Source of the DNA: Arcobacteraceae bacterium | GTDB taxonomy: Bacteria > Campylobacterota > Campylobacteria > Campylobacterales > Arcobacteraceae | Assembly (NCBI GenBank): GCA_028687375.1 | Contig: JAQUAG010000006.1 | Span: 1-64,000 of the forward strand | DNA length: 64,000 nt | Direction: 5' to 3' | Part shown: positions 16,691-25,758 of the stretch, in pieces | Position numbering within the stretch: the first letter of the stretch is position 1 | Layout of the letters: each line of letters opens with the position of its first letter | Translations under genes and position numbers: made by a program | Notes under the pieces: model-generated | Seen by the model: only the letters and a program-made list of their open reading frames with translations | What the model was told of the DNA's origin: nothing | Databases searched by the model: none

Positions 16691-17445
16691 CTTTTCTCCT
16701 TCATAAATATTTGAGATAATACTACCACGAATAAGGTAAAAACAAAAATGATTGCACATAATGCATTTATCTCTGGTTTTACCCCTAGTTTTACCATTGA
16801 GTAGATTTTTAAAGGTAATATTTCATAATCTGGTCCTGTTACAAAAAAACTAATAATCACATCATCAAGTGAAAGTGTAAAACTAAGTAAAAACCCTGCA
16901 ATTAAGGCTGGGATAATATTTGGCAAAATGATAGATTTAAAAGCTATCCACTCATTTGCTCCTAAATCTTTTGCAGCTTCTATGATATTTATATCAAATC
17001 CATTCATCCTAGCAAGTACGATTACGATTACAAATGGGACACTAAAAGTTACATGAGCGATAAGTAAAGTCCAAAATCCAAGAGGAATAGAAACAAAAAT
17101 AAAAAGCATCAATAAAGATATCCCCATCACAATTTCAGGAGACATTATAAGAATATAAACCAAAGAGTGCAAAAACTTTTTCCCAAAGAAATCAAATCTA
17201 TACAAACCAATCGCCCCAAGAGTTCCAATAATAGTCGCAATAAATGCAGAAAAAACAGCAATATTTAAAGAATTTAATGCAGCTTCAATAAGTGCCTCAT
17301 TTTCATAAAGTTTATAATACCAATCAAGTGTAAAACCTTTCCAAGCAACACTATATTTTGAGGAATTAAACGAATACACTATAAGGACACCAATTGGTAT
17401 ATACAATAAAGAAAATATAAATGAACTATAGAGTTTTCTAATCAT
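16687..17445 (-). CDS. potC: Polyamine ABC transporter permease PotC
   Basis: Inner-membrane permease of 252 residues with about six transmembrane helices. The EAA loop that docks to the ATPase is visible as AAKDLGANEWIAFKSI. It overlaps potB by four bases and potD by four bases in the potABCD operon. It forms the channel together with PotB. Confidence 0.95.
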   Translation of the reverse strand: MIRKLYSSFIFSLLYIPIGVLIVYSFNSSKYSVAWKGFTLDWYYKLYENEALIEAALNSLNIAVFSAFIATIIGTLGAIGLYRFDFFGKKFLHSLVYILIMSPEIVMGISLLMLFIFVSIPLGFWTLLIAHVTFSVPFVIVIVLARMNGFDINIIEAAKDLGANEWIAFKSIILPNIIPALIAGFLLSFTLSLDDVIISFFVTGPDYEILPLKIYSMVKLGVKPEINALCAIIFVFTLFVVVLSQIFMKEKR

Positions 17446-18299
17446 AAACTATCCTTTTGCCCAATTTTTGTAGATGCTGAAGCGTAAAGATATATCATAA
17501 AAAACATAATCAAAGTAAGTACAACAGCAGCAGATGAACCAAATGGCCAATCTCTAAAAGTTAGGAATTGATTTCGTATAAAACTTCCAACAATCAAATC
17601 TTTTGCACCACCTAAAATATCAGCTATAAAAAACATCCCTAAACTTGGTAAAAACACTAAAGTAACCCCTGCAATAATTCCAGGAAGTGATAAAGGGATA
17701 ATAATCTTTGTAAATTGTGCAATCGTTGACGCACCTAAATCTTTTGCAGCTTCAAGTAATCTCATATCGATTTTTTCAATTGAAGCATAAATTGGAAGTA
17801 TCATAAAAGGCAATAATGTATATGTCATTCCAATGTAGACAGCTGTTTGAGTGTACATTATCTCTAGAGGAGTATCTATAAATCCAAGATAAAGCAATAA
17901 AGCATTTAAAAGTCCTTTCGTTTTTAAAATAGCTATCAATGCATAAGTACGAACTAATGAACTTGTCCAAAAAGGGATAATGACCAAAAGAAGTAAAATT
18001 GAGCGATATTTTTTAGCTGTTGTAGCTAAAATAAAAGCAAAAGGATAGGCCAAAATAAGTGTTGAAATCGTTGTAATTATTGCTATTTTAAATGAACTTA
18101 GAAATATTGAAAGGTACAAAGGGTCAGCTATTTTTGCATAATTTGACAATGTACCATCATAAATCAAAAATTCAGTTTCCCCTTTCGTTAAAAAACTAGA
18201 AACCAATACTAAGAGATTTGGCAAAAATGCAAATAAAAGTAACCAAAAGGAGAGTAATCCTATAGAAATTTTAGCAAATAGTGGAAGTTTTTTATTCAT
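17442..18299 (-). CDS. potB: Polyamine ABC transporter permease PotB
   Basis: Inner-membrane permease with about six transmembrane helices and the EAA loop AAKDLGASTIAQFTKI. I chose the ATG at 18299 (MNKKLPLF), which has a GGGAGG site upstream inside the end of potA and an eight-base overlap with it. The reading from 18326 adds nine residues that do not look like a permease start. It pairs with PotC. Confidence 0.94.
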   Translation of the reverse strand: MNKKLPLFAKISIGLLSFWLLLFAFLPNLLVLVSSFLTKGETEFLIYDGTLSNYAKIADPLYLSIFLSSFKIAIITTISTLILAYPFAFILATTAKKYRSILLLLVIIPFWTSSLVRTYALIAILKTKGLLNALLLYLGFIDTPLEIMYTQTAVYIGMTYTLLPFMILPIYASIEKIDMRLLEAAKDLGASTIAQFTKIIIPLSLPGIIAGVTLVFLPSLGMFFIADILGGAKDLIVGSFIRNQFLTFRDWPFGSSAAVVLTLIMFFMIYLYASASTKIGQKDSL

Positions 18300-19377
18300 G
18301 ACTAAGGAGCACCTCCCAACCCTCAACCCAATATAAATACAACTTTTGCCCTATCTCATACAAAAGGGCATCACTGTCTTCATTATAAAACTCACTAGCT
18401 CTTAAGATATTTCCATCTTCCATAGTAATGAGCAAATCGATAGTTGTCCCTTTATAAATCACGTCTTGTAATTCACCAGTAAAATAGTTATCACTTTTGA
18501 CATCATCAAAGTTTTTTTCAACTCTAAAATCTTCAGGTCGGATAAGTAAAACACACTCTTTTGTTAACTCTTTTGTACATTTCAAATCAAAAATTTTATT
18601 TTGGTATTCTATTTTTGCCCTTTCATTTTTCAATCCAATAAGTTTGCAAATAAACGTATTTGCTTCCCCTATAAATTTTGCAACGAAAAGACTCTTAGGC
18701 TCTTCATATATCTCTTTCGGTGTTCCTATTTGCTCAATATTTCCGTTATTCATAACGACAATTCTATCTGACATAGAGAGAGCTTCCTCTTGATCATGAG
18801 TTACAAATAAAAAGGTGATACCTAGTTTTCGCTGAAGAGATTTAAGCTCTATTTGCATCTCTTTTCTCAGTTTATAATCCAAAGCACTTAAAGATTCATC
18901 CAAAAGTAATATTTTAGGTTTGTTTACTATAGCCCTTGCAATTGCAACCCTTTGTTGTTGACCACCACTTAATTCACTTGGTTTTTTATCTTTATGCTCA
19001 ACTAATTTCACCATCTCTAAAACATTTTTAACTTCAATATCGATTTTATCTTTTGGTGTTTTTTTCATCTTTAAACCAAAAGCGATATTGTCATAAATAG
19101 TCATATGGGGAAAAAGCGCATAACTTTGAAATACAGTATTTGTTTCTCTTTTTTCTGGAGGTAAACTATTGATATTTTTTTCATTCATAATAATATCACC
19201 ACTAGTTACCGAATCAAATCCACCAATAAGTCGTAAAATAGTAGTTTTTCCACAACCACTTGGTCCTAAAAGGGTTAAAAATTCCCCATTATAAATATCA
19301 AGATTGATATTTTTTAAAACTTCTGTGTCATCAAATTTTTTTGATATATTTTGGAGTGTTAGTAATTTGCTATTCAT
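18292..19377 (-). CDS. potA: Polyamine ABC transporter ATPase PotA
   Basis: A 361-residue ATPase that powers polyamine import. It has Walker A GPSGCGKTT, Q-loop, signature LSGGQQQRVAIARA, Walker B ILLLDES and the switch His in VTHDQEEAL, followed by a C-terminal TOBE-type domain (VLLIRPEDFRVE). The residue after the Walker B glutamate is Ser where Pro is usual (DESLSALD), a mild change. First gene of the potABCD operon. The 206 bases upstream (19378-19583) are AT-rich, carry no gene, and presumably hold its promoter. Confidence 0.95.
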   Translation of the reverse strand: MNSKLLTLQNISKKFDDTEVLKNINLDIYNGEFLTLLGPSGCGKTTILRLIGGFDSVTSGDIIMNEKNINSLPPEKRETNTVFQSYALFPHMTIYDNIAFGLKMKKTPKDKIDIEVKNVLEMVKLVEHKDKKPSELSGGQQQRVAIARAIVNKPKILLLDESLSALDYKLRKEMQIELKSLQRKLGITFLFVTHDQEEALSMSDRIVVMNNGNIEQIGTPKEIYEEPKSLFVAKFIGEANTFICKLIGLKNERAKIEYQNKIFDLKCTKELTKECVLLIRPEDFRVEKNFDDVKSDNYFTGELQDVIYKGTTIDLLITMEDGNILRASEFYNEDSDALLYEIGQKLYLYWVEGWEVLLSHE

Positions 19378-19583
19378 ACAATTTGCTTTATATGAAATTT
19401 AATTAAAAAAGTTTGAAGCATAATAATTTCCTAAATAGTTAAATAAACTAAATAGTAACATAAAAAATCATAAGATTTATTATGCTATTACCTCTCTTTT
19501 GTAATCAAATTATTCAAGATAACCTCTAAATAATTTCTTTAATTGTATTGGTTTGAAAATTGACATAAGCTTTTGTGGGATTT

Positions 19584-19931
19584 TTAAATAGTCATCATAG
19601 CCCAGATATCATCGTTTTTAAGTGCCGTGGTTAAAAGTTCCCCTGTATGATTACAAACTATGCCAATTGATTCTAAAGAAGTTATGGCGTCATATTCTTG
19701 GGCGCAAATGATACAAGAACTAAATTCAACACCATCTTTTATCATTGTTTCCACTTTTTCTCTTATTTGCTCATTATTTTTCGCACACAAAATAGACGCA
19801 CCCCAAAACATTATATGCACCCTCTTCCAATACTCTCTTGGAAGTGAAACCCCACCATATAAAAGTGGAAACTTTAGAATTGAATCAACATTATTCGTTG
19901 ATATCACTATTAGTAAATTTTCTTTTGCCAT
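19584..19931 (-). CDS. DsrE-family protein
   Basis: A 115-residue protein of the DsrE/DsrF-like fold. It has the parallel-beta start LLIVISTNN and conserved cysteines near the end of an internal strand (SSCIICAQEYDA, GIVCNHTG). The family includes sulfur-relay carriers, but many members have no known role. Its ATG shares one base with the stop of the FlhX-like gene, with GGAG upstream, so the two are co-translated. Its presence behind flagellar genes is unexplained. Confidence 0.75.
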   Translation of the reverse strand: MAKENLLIVISTNNVDSILKFPLLYGGVSLPREYWKRVHIMFWGASILCAKNNEQIREKVETMIKDGVEFSSCIICAQEYDAITSLESIGIVCNHTGELLTTALKNDDIWAMMTI

Positions 19932-20257
19932 TATTTTTTCTCCTTTGAATTCTCTTCTCGCTTTTTATTTGTAATCCCATAAATAAAACTAAAAATCTCA
20001 GCCACTGCTTTATACATAGGAGGAGGAACTTCTCTATTGACCTCTATTTGTTCAAGCATTTGTATCATATCTTCATCTTTTTTGATGGGAATATCATATT
20101 TTGTGGCAATATTTATAATCTCTTGGGCTAGATACCTACTCCCTTTGGCTACTAATTTTGGTGCATTGTCTTTTTCTTTATCGTATTTCAGTGCGGTTGC
20201 TTTTTTATCTTTTTGTGGCTTGTTTTCTAAAATATTTTCTTCTATAAAATCTTTCAT
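19931..20257 (-). CDS. FlhX/FlhB2: short FlhB C-terminal-domain paralogue
   Basis: A 108-residue protein that aligns with the cytoplasmic domain of FlhB only: KATALKYDKEKDNAPKLVAKG, then IPIKKDEDMIQML and REVPPPMYKAVAEI. It lacks the membrane part and the N-P-T-H self-cleavage site. In Campylobacter and Helicobacter such FlhX proteins can stand in for the cleaved C-terminal fragment of FlhB in the flagellar export switch. It follows the FliK-like gene by nine bases, which fits a hook-length/export-specificity role. Confidence 0.88.
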   Translation of the reverse strand: MKDFIEENILENKPQKDKKATALKYDKEKDNAPKLVAKGSRYLAQEIINIATKYDIPIKKDEDMIQMLEQIEVNREVPPPMYKAVAEIFSFIYGITNKKREENSKEKK

Positions 20258-20266
20258 ATATTCCTA

Positions 20267-21163
20267 CTATACAGTTAAGTCCAAACCAATTTTTTGAGTA
20301 CTATTCATCTCCTCAAAGCGATTCAACCTTTCATCGTTAGAGTTTTCTTTCGCATCTATCAAACTTATGTTTTGCACATTTACACCCACGGTTTTAAGAC
20401 TTTTTCGTAAATCTTGCAGATTATTAGACATCTTCTCTTTTAACTCATCATTTTCTAAAAAAAATCCAATACTTATATGATTTCCCTCATCATATAAAAG
20501 ATTTATTTTTACTTTTCCATACTCTTTTAATTCAAGATTTATATGGCAAGTATATTGTTTCTCTTTCTCTTTTTTAAACTCAATATCACCACCATCAAAA
20601 CTATCCCAATCAAATGGTAAATAGGTGTATAGTGAATTATTCAAATAAGAAACAAGTTGAAAGTATTCTATATGTTGGAGTATTTTATTTGCTTGATTTT
20701 GTATCTCTTTATCATCGCTTTGTAAAAATGAACCAAGGATATCTTTTGTTTGAGAGGTGAGGATAGTTTTTTCGATAGTTTGTTTTATTGTTTTTTCATC
20801 TAGACCATCAACATTTACGAAAAAAGATTTAAGGGCTGTTAGATTTTGATTTTGTGAATTTTTTTGTTCCACTAACTCTACTAATTTTTTTGTTTCGCTT
20901 CCAAGCTGCTCAAAAGTTTTAAAAATTGCACTATTTTTCATCATATCAAGGAGGATTTTATCGCTTTTTGTATTTTGAAATAGTTCTTGAAGAATTGTTT
21001 TTAAACCATCAGTTAGTGTTTTATTTTGAGATATATTTTTCTCTAAAAGTAGCTCTTTTTGTAAAGTAAGGTCTTGAAGATTTGTATGTGTTGACCCTAG
21101 TTTTCCTAGGGTCTTTAATATTTCAGTTTGTTGAAGTTGCTTGAGATTTTGTATTATTTCCAT
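20267..21163 (-). CDS. fliK: FliK-like flagellar hook-length control protein
   Basis: A 298-residue protein, Gln/Lys/Leu-rich in the first 150 residues and with a compact C-terminal domain (about 185-275) resembling the Flg_hook domain of FliK (YGKVKINLLYDEGNHISIGFFLEN). FliK measures hook length and flips export specificity through FlhB, which fits the FlhX-like gene next to it. The start has no strong ribosome site. A TATAAT sits only seven bases upstream, at 21170-21175 on the minus strand. Confidence 0.72.
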   Translation of the reverse strand: MEIIQNLKQLQQTEILKTLGKLGSTHTNLQDLTLQKELLLEKNISQNKTLTDGLKTILQELFQNTKSDKILLDMMKNSAIFKTFEQLGSETKKLVELVEQKNSQNQNLTALKSFFVNVDGLDEKTIKQTIEKTILTSQTKDILGSFLQSDDKEIQNQANKILQHIEYFQLVSYLNNSLYTYLPFDWDSFDGGDIEFKKEKEKQYTCHINLELKEYGKVKINLLYDEGNHISIGFFLENDELKEKMSNNLQDLRKSLKTVGVNVQNISLIDAKENSNDERLNRFEEMNSTQKIGLDLTV

Positions 21164-21191
21164 AATTCAATTATAGCAATAATATTACAAT

Positions 21192-21887
21192 CTATTTTGA
21201 TCCAATTTTTTGGATATTTGAAAGTGAAATAAGATGTGCAGTTATAAGTGGAGTCACATTTTTAGAATAAATATCATCTTTTTTCTTTTTACTTAAATGT
21301 TTTAGTTTCTCTTCATTTACTACATAAAAACCATTAATAGTGTAGTTTTTACCTTCGGGCGTAACAATATTAGCTACTTTTTCTTCTAAAAGTTCCCAAT
21401 CTTCAAGTTGTTTGATAAATGTTGCAGTTGCAAGTGCATCACTATGGAATTGATTTAAAAATCCAAGAACTCCATTTAAAAATTCGCTGTTGTTTCCATC
21501 TTTATCAAATAATTTTCTAGCCTCGTCCTCTTTAGCTTCACTTTTATATTCACCATCAACACCCAATGTAAGTTGATCATTTTCACCATTTACATAGATA
21601 AATGGATATCTTCTTATATGTGCTGGGATATATCTTTGTTTTTCCCAAGCACCATTTTCATCAATAAATAAATTTGTTTTATCTTGAAATCCTAACATTG
21701 CTGTTGCCATCCAAGTACCAGAAGCATCTTTTGCGAATACTATTGGGAAATCTTTACAAGCTTCATAAAATTCAGCTACTGTTATTGGAGCACTTATTTG
21801 CTCTTTTGCGTAAGAGAAATCTTTAATCTCTTTGATTGCCATATTTTTATCTGTTGTTTTACTAATTGGTTGTAGATTTTTGTACAT
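21192..21887 (-). CDS. SapC-family protein
   Basis: A 231-residue protein matching the SapC family, named from a Campylobacter fetus gene near the surface-layer locus. Recognisable segments are KDFPIVFAKDASGTWMATAM and WEKQRYIPAHIRRYPFIY. No signal peptide or membrane segment is seen. The role of the family is not established. It is transcribed with the flagellar genes below but separated from FliK by 28 bases. Confidence 0.82.
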   Translation of the reverse strand: MYKNLQPISKTTDKNMAIKEIKDFSYAKEQISAPITVAEFYEACKDFPIVFAKDASGTWMATAMLGFQDKTNLFIDENGAWEKQRYIPAHIRRYPFIYVNGENDQLTLGVDGEYKSEAKEDEARKLFDKDGNNSEFLNGVLGFLNQFHSDALATATFIKQLEDWELLEEKVANIVTPEGKNYTINGFYVVNEEKLKHLSKKKKDDIYSKNVTPLITAHLISLSNIQKIGSK

Positions 21888-21999
21888 ATTTATTCTTCCT
21901 TATTTGTTTTGTTTTTGTAGGGAAGTATTTTATTGATTTAAAGCTTTAAGGCTTCTTGTTTTGATAGATTTTAGTGATTATTTCCTATTAATAGCAAAA

Positions 22000-24198
22000 C
22001 TATAGTCTTACGACTTTAGCCCCAAAACCACCTTGGTTTGGCATAGCATCGCTATATCCAACGACCCTTGGGTGAGCATCCAAAAACTTTTTCACAGCAT
22101 AAGAGAGCTTTCCTGTCCCTATTCCGTGATACACAAGCACCTCTTGAAAACCATTTATCAAACAATCGCTGATAAATCTATCAAGATTTTCTATCGCTTC
22201 ATCAGCTCTTTGTCCGTGAAGGTCTATTTTGATATCTCCAGTTTTCGGCTTTTCGATATCTACTTTGATTTTTTGTTTCACTTTAATTGGATTTCCACTT
22301 GCTTTTAAGCTACCCATCGGAACATGAAGCTTCATCCCCTCATCTGTTTCTATATAAGCTTTATCACCCCTTAAAGATAATACAATACCCTTTGTATTGT
22401 TGTATTTTACCCTATCACCCGCTTTGAACTCTTTTTTCTCTTCAACTTTTTGCACTTCGATTTGGGCTACTTTTTGATGAGCAACATTGAGATGTCTATG
22501 GGATTCTTGGTACATTTTTGCTTTTATAGCTTGTTTCGCTTCCTCTTTCACATCTTTGTATTCTCTGTGAAGTTTTGATTTCTCTTCATGGATAAGATTA
22601 TCAAGGGATTCTTTTTGCTCGTTTAGATTTTTTTTGAGTCTTTCGTTGTTTTCTATCTTCTCATCGAGCTCTTTGATTTTTCGCTTGTATTCAAGCTCTA
22701 GTGAGCTACTTTTCGCTATTAGGCTACTTAGTTTATCTTTATCATCTCCATACACCTCTTTAGCCTGATTTACCACATCAAGAGGTATTCCATATCGAAG
22801 TGCCGTTTCAAAAGCGTAACTCATCCCAATCGTACCGTTTAAAAAATCATAAGTTGGTCGTCTATTTGCTTCATCATAAAGTGCAGCTATAAGCTCCACA
22901 TCGTCATAGCTAGCCAGTAAAGAAGCGAGCCTTTTATGGTGCGTTGTGATGATAATCTTCATATCTTTTTTCATCAGCTTTTCGATGATAACCTTAAACA
23001 AACTAGCAGCTTCATCACTATCCGTTCCAAGTTCAATCTCATCAACCCCAACAATAGCACTCTCTTTTTGAAATAGATGGCTAAATTCAACCATTCTCCC
23101 TGCAAATGTAGAGATATCATTTTTAACACTTTGTGGGTCATCTAAAATAGCTAAGATATCTTTGTAATGCCCTACTTTTGTACTTTTGTGAGCATTGTAA
23201 GGGATAAGATATTTAGAAAGAAAAACAGCACTCAAAATAGATTTAAGCAACATCGTTTTACCACCAGCATTAACCCCCGTTATCATTATTACAGATTTAC
23301 TAAAGTCAATAGTTACAGACTTCCCATTTTTAAGGGCTGGATGGGTAAATTCTACTAGTTTTTGGATTTTTTTATTTTGACTTGGAAGGATAAAGTTTTT
23401 GTCCCCAACTCTAGCAAATTGCACCCTTGCAAGATAGTGGTCAAACCTATCAAACTCTTTGTCTAAAAAACTCAAAAATAAGATATTTGCATTTAAGGTA
23501 TTTGAAAATTCTCTACAGAGTTTTAAAAGTATCTCCTCTTTGAGTTCCAGTAATTCCTCTTGTTTATCTCGAAGCTCTTTTACACTTTCAGGAACTACAT
23601 AAAAAAACCCACTTCCACTTCTATCGATCACTTTAGCTTTTAAGATATGATTAAACCCACCTCGCACCATAATAGACTGCTGACCGTGAACTAGATGCAC
23701 TTGGTGGTCAACAAGATAGGGTTGAAGCTTTTGATTGTTCATAGCCCTTTGAAGAGCCTCTTTTATGCTAACTTTGTTTCTATAGATATTGTCATTTATC
23801 CTATCAAAATCCTCATTTTGCCCAAGTTTAAGATTTCCATCTTCATCAAATTTAAAAGCAATGTCATCTATTGGTTTTGGGATGATGATTTTATCAATCC
23901 ACTCTTTAAGTCTATTTTCTAAAGTAAATCTTTTAACATATTTAAAATACTCTACAATTTTTACAAATTCATAGATTTCATACAGTTTTAAAGCACCTTG
24001 TTTTTTAAGATGATTGATTGAGTTTGTTAAGTCGTTAGTTTTTTTAGGGGAATTAAAGTTATACAAACTTATCTCATCGATAAGTTTTGAGTGGATATTT
24101 ATATCACCTTGCAAAATAATAGACTTATCCCTTGCAAAATAGCCTTTGAGGCTATTTATATAATCTTCAAGATCGAGTTTATTTATAATATTTTGCAT
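22000..24198 (-). CDS. mutS2: Endonuclease MutS2
   Basis: A 732-residue MutS2. It has the clamp and connector region, the ATPase domain with Walker A GVNAGGKTML and the D-E motif VGVDEIELGTD, a long coiled coil (about 500-600), then the Smr nuclease domain starting DIKIDLHGQRADEA with HGIGTGKL near the end. In Campylobacterota MutS2 limits recombination between diverged DNA and is also linked to ribosome rescue in other phyla. There is no convincing Shine-Dalgarno before the ATG. Confidence 0.95.
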   Translation of the reverse strand: MQNIINKLDLEDYINSLKGYFARDKSIILQGDINIHSKLIDEISLYNFNSPKKTNDLTNSINHLKKQGALKLYEIYEFVKIVEYFKYVKRFTLENRLKEWIDKIIIPKPIDDIAFKFDEDGNLKLGQNEDFDRINDNIYRNKVSIKEALQRAMNNQKLQPYLVDHQVHLVHGQQSIMVRGGFNHILKAKVIDRSGSGFFYVVPESVKELRDKQEELLELKEEILLKLCREFSNTLNANILFLSFLDKEFDRFDHYLARVQFARVGDKNFILPSQNKKIQKLVEFTHPALKNGKSVTIDFSKSVIMITGVNAGGKTMLLKSILSAVFLSKYLIPYNAHKSTKVGHYKDILAILDDPQSVKNDISTFAGRMVEFSHLFQKESAIVGVDEIELGTDSDEAASLFKVIIEKLMKKDMKIIITTHHKRLASLLASYDDVELIAALYDEANRRPTYDFLNGTIGMSYAFETALRYGIPLDVVNQAKEVYGDDKDKLSSLIAKSSSLELEYKRKIKELDEKIENNERLKKNLNEQKESLDNLIHEEKSKLHREYKDVKEEAKQAIKAKMYQESHRHLNVAHQKVAQIEVQKVEEKKEFKAGDRVKYNNTKGIVLSLRGDKAYIETDEGMKLHVPMGSLKASGNPIKVKQKIKVDIEKPKTGDIKIDLHGQRADEAIENLDRFISDCLINGFQEVLVYHGIGTGKLSYAVKKFLDAHPRVVGYSDAMPNQGGFGAKVVRL

Positions 24199-24228
24199 AG
24201 AGTGTAGTATCTTATAGAAGTTTAATAG

Positions 24229-25329
24229 TTATACATTGAAACGGAAATGCATAATGTCTCCATCTTGCACAACATATTCTTTACCTTCAAGTCTTAGTTT
24301 TCCAGCTTCTTTACATTTTGCTTCACCACCAAGATGTACAAAGTCTTCATAGCTAATAACTTCAGCTTTGATAAACCCTTTTTCAAAGTCATTATGGATA
24401 ACAGCAGCAGCTTGTGGAGCTTTAGTGTTTTTTCGTATCGTCCAAGCTCTCACTTCCACTTTTCCAGCTGTAAAATAGCTTTGAAGCCCAAGTTTATCAA
24501 ATGCTATATGGATGATTTTTTCTAGTCCTGACTCATCAGCACCAAGTTCACTAAGCATCTCTTTTGCTTCATCTTCATCCATTCCGATAAGTTCCTCTTC
24601 GATTTTTGCACAAAGGATAACTACATCAGCTCCAACACCAGCAGCATATTCTTTTACGATATCAACATACTTATTTCCATCGCTTAAGCTATCTTCATCA
24701 ACATTTGTACCGTAAATAACCTCTTTATTTGAAAGAAATCTCATCTCTTTGTCAAGTGCTATAAAATGCTCATCATCTCTAGAAGCAAAAGTTTTTACAG
24801 GTTTAAGTTCATCAAGGTGTGTCGCTAACTCTTGAGCGATTTCAAGAGCAGCAGCTGCTTTTTTATCAAGCTTTGCACCTTTTTTAAGTCTATCAATTTT
24901 CTTTTCAAGTTGAGTGATATCAGCATAGATAAGCTCAGTTTCAATAATCTCAATATCTCGTAAAGGATTTACATCACCCTCAACATGGACAACATTCCCA
25001 TCTTCAAAACATCTTACCATATGAAGTATCACTTCAACTTCTCTAATATTTGACAAGAATTGATTTCCAAGACCTTCCCCTTTTGAAGCCCCTCTTACAA
25101 GCCCAGCGATATCTACGAAATCTATCGTTGAATACTGAATTTTATCTGGATTTACTATTTTTGCTAACTCTAGTAGTCTCTTATCAGGTACTGGAACAAT
25201 CGCTTTATTTGGCTCAATAGTGCAAAATGGATAATTCGCAGCCTCCGCATTTTGTGCTTTTGTTAAAGCATTAAAAGTTGTACTTTTACCAACATTTGGA
25301 AGACCTACTATTCCTACACCTAGTCCCAT
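24229..25329 (-). CDS. ychF: YchF/OLA1-type GTPase (ATPase)
   Basis: A 366-residue conserved P-loop protein that binds the ribosome and prefers ATP. It has the P-loop GLPNVGKST, the G3 motif DIAGLVRGAS, a coiled-coil insert and the C-terminal TGS domain (SYFTAGKVEVRAW). I chose the ATG at 25329: the AAGGAAATG site is too close to the 25335 ATG and well spaced for this one. The gene is separate from mutS2 by 30 bases. Confidence 0.96.
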   Translation of the reverse strand: MGLGVGIVGLPNVGKSTTFNALTKAQNAEAANYPFCTIEPNKAIVPVPDKRLLELAKIVNPDKIQYSTIDFVDIAGLVRGASKGEGLGNQFLSNIREVEVILHMVRCFEDGNVVHVEGDVNPLRDIEIIETELIYADITQLEKKIDRLKKGAKLDKKAAAALEIAQELATHLDELKPVKTFASRDDEHFIALDKEMRFLSNKEVIYGTNVDEDSLSDGNKYVDIVKEYAAGVGADVVILCAKIEEELIGMDEDEAKEMLSELGADESGLEKIIHIAFDKLGLQSYFTAGKVEVRAWTIRKNTKAPQAAAVIHNDFEKGFIKAEVISYEDFVHLGGEAKCKEAGKLRLEGKEYVVQDGDIMHFRFNV

Positions 25330-25471
25330 TATCATTTCCTTTATTTTAATATTCGCGGATTATATCTAAGTGTTGGATAGAAAGAGCTAAAACCTCAAAT
25401 CACTATACAATGAAAAATTTTACATCAAAGGATATTCTACTGTCGTCACGTTCAAGATTAGAGATTTCTAC

Positions 25472-25576
25472 TCATTGGCAATGCTCCAATTTTTCTTTTC
25501 TTATCTTCCAGTTAGACATATAAGTATCTAAATAATTATAAAATTCTCTAGGGAATGACCCCAATAAACTAGACAT
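25472..25576 (-). other. 34-codon reading, possible gene remnant
   Basis: Starts MSSLLGSFPREFYNYLDTY and stops after EHCQ. The same frame reopens beyond the stop for 23 codons. The composition is protein-like and not low-complexity. I cannot name it; it may be a decayed reading or a small protein. No clear ribosome site is seen. Confidence 0.25.
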
Positions 25577-25641
25577 AATTTAATTCAGAGAATTAATATG
25601 ACAATGATGTGTATCATTGTAAAATTTGTAAAGGTTAAAAA

Positions 25642-25722
25642 ATGGCAAGAGTAATATATAGTGAAGAGTTTAGGAAAGAAGCAGTTAATCAAGTTCTAAA
25701 TAATGGTTACAGTGTAACTTAA
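25642..25722 (+). pseudogene. IS3-family transposase OrfA, N-terminal fragment
   Basis: A 26-codon reading MARVIYSEEFRKEAVNQVLN continuing to a stop at 25720. It matches the start of IS3-type OrfA helix-turn-helix proteins (Y-S-x-E-F-K/R-x-E-A-V). AAAGG lies upstream as a ribosome site. Everything after GYSVT is gone, so the element is a dead remnant. Confidence 0.7.
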
Positions 25723-25758
25723 TCCGGCTACACTTATTGAGTACAATTTTATTGTAAT

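Larger units (their letters stand above)
25336..25758. other. Gene-poor gap of 420 bases with insertion-sequence debris
   Basis: Between ychF and the hybrid kinase there is no full gene. It holds a 34-codon minus-strand reading (25472-25576) and the first 26 codons of an IS3-type transposase gene (25642-25722). The rest is AT-rich and featureless to me. It looks like the scar of one or more decayed insertions. Confidence 0.6.

Noticed and set aside
19931-20257. Type III secretion protein (YscU-like)
   Set aside because: Only the FlhB C-terminal domain is present, beside FliK; no other secretion genes are seen.
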